Positions 5,894 to 8,445 of a DNA stretch of 8,445 nucleotides are shown piece after piece. The first letter of the stretch is position 1, and every line of letters starts with the position of its first letter. A program made the translations under genes and the position numbers. The DNA comes from an uncultured Eggerthellaceae bacterium (GTDB taxonomy: Bacteria; Actinomycetota; Coriobacteriia; Coriobacteriales; Eggerthellaceae). Below the pieces are notes generated by a model. The model worked only from the letters and a program-made list of their open reading frames with translations, ran no database searches and was not told the DNA's origin. The DNA lies in NCBI GenBank assembly GCA_958454405.1, contig CAUEBO010000088.1, forward strand, positions 1 through 8,445, read 5' to 3'.

Positions 5894-6250
5894 TCAGCGC
5901 GAGAACTTCTTGATGAGTTGCATGGCCTCGTCGACCACTTCCACGTTTCCTCGCTGGATCTGCTCGACCACGCACGTTTCCAAATGGTTCTGCAGCACGA
6001 TGGCCGACACGCTGCGGACGGCGCTTTCAGCCGCGGAGAGCTGCACGAGCACGTCGCCGCAGTACCGGTTGTCGTCGAGCATGGCCTTCACGCCGTTCAG
6101 CTGGCCTATCGCGCGATTGAGGCGCTTTTGCAGGTCGGTCTGCAGGGCTTCGTCGCGAGGGGTCTCCTTGTGATGGCAGCGGCATCCCTGCGCCGGATCC
6201 GCCGCGTCGCCGCGCGCTTCGATCGCCGTTCCATTCGCTTCCCGAGCCAT
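5894..6250 (-). CDS. csoR: Copper-sensing transcriptional repressor CsoR
   Basis: A 118-residue, all-helical DUF156/CsoR-family repressor. ATG 6250 follows GGAAGGA with 6-nt spacing; an in-frame ATG at 6268 has no ribosome site. The core 'QKRLNRAIGQLNGVKAMLDDNRYCGDVL' (in pieces, 41-68) and 'NHLETCV' (88-94) are typical. The Cu(I) ligands of the family, Cys-His-Cys, are present as Cys64, His89 and Cys93 with the characteristic H-x3-C. Apo-CsoR binds GC-rich palindromes and releases DNA on Cu(I) binding; two such boxes lie directly upstream. An unusual N-terminal extension carries 'CRCHH' (23-27), four potential soft-metal ligands beyond the family core. The related sulfur sensor CstR and formaldehyde sensor FrmR lack this Cys-His-Cys combination. 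The neighbouring copA confirms the copper assignment. Confidence 0.94.
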   Translation of the reverse strand: MAREANGTAIEARGDAADPAQGCRCHHKETPRDEALQTDLQKRLNRAIGQLNGVKAMLDDNRYCGDVLVQLSAAESAVRSVSAIVLQNHLETCVVEQIQRGNVEVVDEAMQLIKKFSR

Positions 6251-6276
6251 CGAGCATCCTTCCGTCATGGTGCCAT

Positions 6277-6293
6277 ATACCCCCAGGGGGCAT
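6277..6293. promoter_or_regulatory. CsoR operator box 2 (in the csoR leader)
   Basis: ATACCCCCAGGGGGCAT is a near-palindrome with one mismatched pair, in the TACCC-N5-GGG(T/C)A format of CsoR sites. It lies about +9 to +25 relative to the predicted csoR transcription start, where bound repressor would block elongation or initiation. Confidence 0.72.
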
Positions 6294-6308
6294 CTTCATC
6301 CATAGCGC

Positions 6309-6336
6309 AGTATATACCCCATGAGGGTATTGTCAA
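6309..6336 (-). promoter_or_regulatory. Promoter of the csoR-copA operon
   Basis: A consensus -35 TTGACA (6336-6331) and a near-consensus -10 TATACT (6314-6309) are 16 nt apart. The predicted start is near 6302, leaving a leader of about 52 nt. Such a strong promoter needs a repressor, and a CsoR box fills its spacer. Confidence 0.85.
6314..6330. promoter_or_regulatory. CsoR operator box 1 (between -35 and -10)
   Basis: ATACCC, five bases, GGGTAT: perfect 6-bp arms. The box occupies the whole spacer between the -35 and -10 of the csoR promoter, so CsoR binding and RNA polymerase binding should exclude each other. Its centre is 37 bp from that of box 2. Confidence 0.82.
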
Positions 6337-6377
6337 GCACGCAGGGCAGGCGAGCGGCCGGCCTTGCCGTGCAACGG

Positions 6378-6405
6378 TTTCCAGCCGGCCCCCGCATGGT
6401 ACAAT
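6378..6405 (+). promoter_or_regulatory. Promoter of the DUF308-SRAP operon
   Basis: TTTCCA (6378-6383), a 16-nt spacer and an extended -10, TGG-TACAAT (6397-6405). A 7-bp inverted repeat (6356-6362 with 6384-6390) brackets the -35 and could be an operator. The promoter diverges from csoR; the nearest CsoR box is about 48 bp upstream of the -35. Confidence 0.55.
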
Positions 6406-6430
6406 GCTCTGCCCATCGAAAGGAGCGCCC

Positions 6431-6991
6431 GTGTCCACCGTCCATTCCGTGAAGGACTTCAAGGAGAGCAGGGCCAGCGCCAAAGTGGCCGTGGCGTCCA
6501 TGCTGCTGCTGCCGCTCGTGGGCGTGGGCTGCCTGCTGTTCCCCGCCGTCGCCGAGGAGGCGCTGCCCTATCTCCTGGGCGTGCCGATGGCGCTCTCCGG
6601 CGCGGGCAGCATCGTGACCGTGGCGCGCGAGCGCAGCGCGGAGGCGGGCAGGACCAGCGTGGGCGCGGCCATCGTGCTGTGCGTCCTCGGCGGGGTCACG
6701 ATGGTGCACGGTGCGAAATCAACCCTGTTCATCGGCATCATCTGGGGCCTGCTGGGCCTGTACAAGGCCGGCGGCGAGTTCAACGGCGTCATCGACGCCG
6801 TCAAGGCGAAGGAGCCCTATCTGCTCTCGCTCGCGCTCACCGTGTTCCAGCTGGTGCTGGCCGTGCTGCTCATCCTGAACCCCTTCGCCAACATCGAGCA
6901 TCACCTGCTGCTGCTCGGCATCGAGCTCATCGTCTACCCTTTCAAGCTGCATCGCGAGCGCGGCAAGCTCGTCTTGGAAGCGGAAGCGTAG
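6431..6991 (+). CDS. HdeD-like / DUF308 integral membrane protein
   Basis: A 186-residue protein starting at GTG 6431, five bases after AAAGGAG (6419-6425). After a polar N-terminus (1-16) there are six hydrophobic segments at about 18-38, 42-62, 74-93, 96-114, 131-152 and 157-172, each rich in Leu, Val and Gly. Length and six-helix layout match the DUF308 family, which includes the E. coli acid-resistance protein HdeD; the biochemical role of the family is not known. There is no signal sequence, no transport motif and no enzymatic motif. It is the first gene of a two-gene unit with the SRAP protein. The family assignment rests on topology and general pattern rather than an unmistakable motif, so it is less certain than its being a real membrane protein. 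Confidence 0.72.
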   Translation: MSTVHSVKDFKESRASAKVAVASMLLLPLVGVGCLLFPAVAEEALPYLLGVPMALSGAGSIVTVARERSAEAGRTSVGAAIVLCVLGGVTMVHGAKSTLFIGIIWGLLGLYKAGGEFNGVIDAVKAKEPYLLSLALTVFQLVLAVLLILNPFANIEHHLLLLGIELIVYPFKLHRERGKLVLEAEA

Positions 6992-7001
6992 GGAGCGTGC
7001 C

Positions 7002-7766
7002 ATGTGCCATCGCTTCATCATGATCGACCGCTCCGAGGTCGTCCGCGTCGCACAGGAGATCGCCGCCGACCTGGCCGAGCATGCGGGCGAGCTGGGCACG
7101 CTCGACCCGCTCGAGTCGTATCGGCCGTACCTTTTCCGGCCTGCGCGGCCGGAAGCCCCGCCCGATGGCGAGGGGGCCGGACCGCGAGATGCGGCAGGAG
7201 ACGGCGAGGCGGCGGCCTCCCCCGCCGCGAACGGAACCCGCGCGACGACAGGTTCCCACGGCAGGGCCGAAGCCTTCCCCTCCTCCGTGGTCGCGCTCAT
7301 CGTTCCCACCGGCTGCGGGGCCCAGCTTGCCGTGGCGGACATGGCATGGGGATTCGATGCGCCCTGGAAAGCCGGGGCGGTGTTCAACACGCGCATCGAA
7401 ACGGCGCTCGGCGAAACGGCGGGCATGTGGGCCGACGCGATCGGACGCCGGCGCTGCGTCGTGCCCGCACGGGCGTTCTTCGAGTCGCATGCCTCCGAGA
7501 CCGTGCCCAGCGCGCGCACGGGGCGCCCCATGAAGCGGCAGTACGCGTTCCGCAACGCCGACGGATCCCCGCTGCTCATGGCGGGCGTGCACGAACGCGG
7601 TCGTTTCTCCATCGTCACCACCGCGCCCAACGAGACGGTCTCCCGCGTGCACGGCCGCATGCCGCTCGTGCTGGCGCCTGGCGAGGCGGCCCTCTGGCTG
7701 GCCGGGCGCTACGAGGGCCTGGCCGATCGAAGCTCCGTTCATCTGGAAGCTGCGCCCGAGCGCTGA
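7002..7766 (+). CDS. SRAP domain protein (YedK/HMCES family, abasic-site DNA-protein crosslinker)
   Basis: A 254-residue protein. ATG 7002 follows GGGAG, which overlaps the stop codon of the preceding gene. SRAP proteins protect abasic sites in single-stranded DNA by forming a covalent bond through Cys2, exposed when Met1 is removed. All active-site positions are here: Cys2 (MCHRF), Asn129 in 'FNTRIET', Glu161 in 'VVPARAFFES', and His217 in 'VHGRMPLVL'; 'MAWGF' (114-118) is also typical. Two oddities: position 3 is His where bacterial members usually have Gly, and residues about 48-92 form an Ala/Gly/Pro-rich insertion absent from compact members such as the roughly 222-residue YedK. It is likely translated from the same mRNA as the membrane protein, 10 nt upstream. 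Many SRAP genes are linked to SOS or phage functions, but no such site is seen here. Confidence 0.92.
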   Translation: MCHRFIMIDRSEVVRVAQEIAADLAEHAGELGTLDPLESYRPYLFRPARPEAPPDGEGAGPRDAAGDGEAAASPAANGTRATTGSHGRAEAFPSSVVALIVPTGCGAQLAVADMAWGFDAPWKAGAVFNTRIETALGETAGMWADAIGRRRCVVPARAFFESHASETVPSARTGRPMKRQYAFRNADGSPLLMAGVHERGRFSIVTTAPNETVSRVHGRMPLVLAPGEAALWLAGRYEGLADRSSVHLEAAPER

Positions 7767-7775
7767 AGCGCTCGG
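7756..7775 (+). terminator. Hairpin at the SRAP gene stop codon
   Basis: An 8-bp perfect stem (CCGAGCGC with GCGCTCGG) has the TGA stop in its TGAA loop. A second 7-bp hairpin follows at 7779-7799. Neither has a U-run. Confidence 0.45.
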
Positions 7776-7968
7776 ATCCGCTCCGCCGAGCCCGGAGCGC
7801 GCCGCGAACCGCCGCACGCTCCCCTGCAGGCATGGGGCCCCGTGCGGTCTCGTGCCTGCCGACCGTCACCAGGCGTCTTTGTCGAAGCCCGCCGGCGCCG
7901 AGCCGGCCTTTCCCGCTTCATCCTTGCGCTCCTTTCTTCGGCGCGCCGCGAAATCTTTCCCCGCCCTC
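7776..7968. other. Non-coding spacer before the ArsR-type gene
   Basis: No gene with a plausible start and protein is seen on either strand. The spacer holds several GC hairpins: 7779-7799, 7826-7834 pairing with 7851-7859, and 7891-7907. The last, followed by CTTTCCC, is the most terminator-like for plus-strand transcription. The rest appears structureless. Confidence 0.5.
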
Positions 7969-7996
7969 TTGACAACGCTGCGGCACATTCTATACT
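7969..7996 (+). promoter_or_regulatory. Promoter of the ArsR-family gene
   Basis: Consensus -35 TTGACA (7969-7974), a 16-nt spacer, and -10 TATACT (7991-7996). These hexamers and spacing are identical to the csoR promoter. The predicted start lies near 8003, inside the operator. Confidence 0.87.
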
Positions 7997-8014
7997 TATG
8001 AACAGTTGTTCATA
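7997..8014. promoter_or_regulatory. ArsR/SmtB-type operator
   Basis: TATGAACA-GT-TGTTCATA is a perfect 8-bp inverted repeat with a 2-bp centre, the TGAACA/TGTTCA core seen at SmtB, CzrA and CadC sites. It begins immediately after the -10 and covers the transcription start, as expected for autorepression. Confidence 0.85.
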
Positions 8015-8029
8015 TGTTGAGAGGTTGCA

Positions 8030-8445
8030 ATGGATACGAACGAACACGGAACCGAGAAGGCGGGCATGCCGATGCCCGAACCGGAAGCAGTCGCGTCGGC
8101 AGCCGAGCCGGACGCGAGCGCCCACGACGATGGATGCGGCTGCGGATGCGCCGAGCACGCCGCTGCGGGGTGCATCCCCGAGGCCATGCCCGACGAAGAG
8201 CTGCTTTACGATCTGGCCGACCTGTTCAAGACGTTCGGCGACACCACCCGCATCAAGATCCTCTACGCCCTCATGGGCCAGGAGCTGTGCGTGGCCGACA
8301 TCGCCGAGCTCGTGGGCGCCACGCAGAGCGCCGTGTCGCACCAGCTTCGCACGCTCAAGCAGGCGCGTCTCGTGAAGTTCCAGCGCGACGGCAAGAACGT
8401 CATCTACTCGCTGTCGGACGACCACGTGTACACGATGCTCGCCCA
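8030..8445 (+). CDS. ArsR/SmtB-family metal-responsive repressor (C-terminus cut by window edge)
   Basis: 138 codons are visible and the frame is open to the window end. ATG 8030 follows AGAGGT with short (4-nt) spacing. A 55-residue N-terminal extension contains CGCGC (Cys36, 38, 40), His43 and Cys48, a likely metal-binding cluster. The winged helix follows: 'LADLFKTFGDTTRIKILYAL', then 'ELCVADIAELVGATQSAVSHQLRTL' with the recognition helix at about 96-109, then the wing 'QRDGKNVIYSL'. ELCV(A)D keeps only the first Cys (Cys87) of the ArsR/CadC alpha-3 motif. The pattern 'LSDDHV' (128-133) places Asp and His as in the zinc-sensing alpha-5 site of SmtB; its second half lies outside the window. 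Zn, Cd or Pb sensing is more likely than arsenic. Such genes usually precede an efflux ATPase, which may follow outside the window. Confidence 0.93.
   Translation, partial: MDTNEHGTEKAGMPMPEPEAVASAAEPDASAHDDGCGCGCAEHAAAGCIPEAMPDEELLYDLADLFKTFGDTTRIKILYALMGQELCVADIAELVGATQSAVSHQLRTLKQARLVKFQRDGKNVIYSLSDDHVYTMLA

Noticed and set aside
2811..6173. Very long plus-strand open frame (1120 codons) through the copper operon
   Set aside because: It is antisense to copA and csoR, which have every expected motif; its translation is Arg/His/Ala-rich with no domain. High GC removes stops from shadow frames.
6251..6268. ATG at 6268 as the csoR start
   Set aside because: It has no ribosome site, whereas ATG 6250 has GGAAGGA at 6-nt spacing, which lies within the longer version.
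7776..7968. Possible small RNA or riboswitch in the spacer before the ArsR-type gene
   Set aside because: Only simple GC hairpins are present, with no own promoter and no recognisable riboswitch core.
7739..8425. Minus-strand open frame (228 codons) opposite the ArsR-type gene
   Set aside because: It is antisense to a clear winged-helix protein with its own promoter and operator; the translation has no recognisable fold.
1..8445. CRISPR array, tRNA, insertion sequence or attachment site
   Set aside because: No regularly spaced repeats, tRNA-like cloverleaf, transposase motif or flanking direct repeats were found on reading both strands.

Overview
The window is GC-rich, densely coded bacterial chromosome. 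Near-consensus sigma-70 promoters, strong AGGAGG-type ribosome sites and high-GC codon use suggest an anaerobic actinobacterium, possibly of the Coriobacteriia (Eggerthella/Gordonibacter-like). This is an inference from composition and protein style, not a database match. No transposase, phage gene, tRNA, rRNA or CRISPR array is visible.

Layout. (1) Positions 1-241, minus: start of an ABC-transporter ATPase of the lantibiotic/bacitracin-protection type, cut by the window edge. (2) 483-983, plus: flavin-reductase-like FMN-binding protein, convergent with (3) 1002-1391, minus: a small release-factor-like GGQ protein. The two stop codons lie inside one shared palindrome. (4) 1483-2376 and 2401-3081, plus: an ECF-type sigma factor with a Cys-containing C-terminal extension, followed by a DUF2461 protein, probably one operon, ending in two hairpins. 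(5) 3165-6250, minus: a copper-resistance operon, csoR then copA. The copA frame continues into a complete CopZ-like chaperone domain that has its own Shine-Dalgarno and ATG, so one gene may give both a fused pump and a free chaperone. The csoR promoter carries two CsoR-type boxes. (6) 6431-7766, plus: a DUF308/HdeD-like membrane protein and a SRAP (YedK/HMCES) protein, 10 nt apart. (7) 8030 to the window end, plus: an ArsR/SmtB-family metal sensor with an N-terminal Cys cluster and a perfect inverted-repeat operator at its promoter, cut by the window edge.

How it works together. The core is copper homeostasis. CsoR should repress its own operon until Cu(I) binds its Cys-His-Cys site; the CopA ATPase then exports Cu(I), loaded by the attached or separately made CopZ domain. 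The truncated ArsR-type sensor at the right edge suggests that a second metal-efflux unit follows outside the window. The other genes (protein release, SRAP DNA-lesion protection, HdeD-like membrane protein, ECF sigma, FMN protein) look like general stress or housekeeping functions; no direct link to copper is shown by the sequence.
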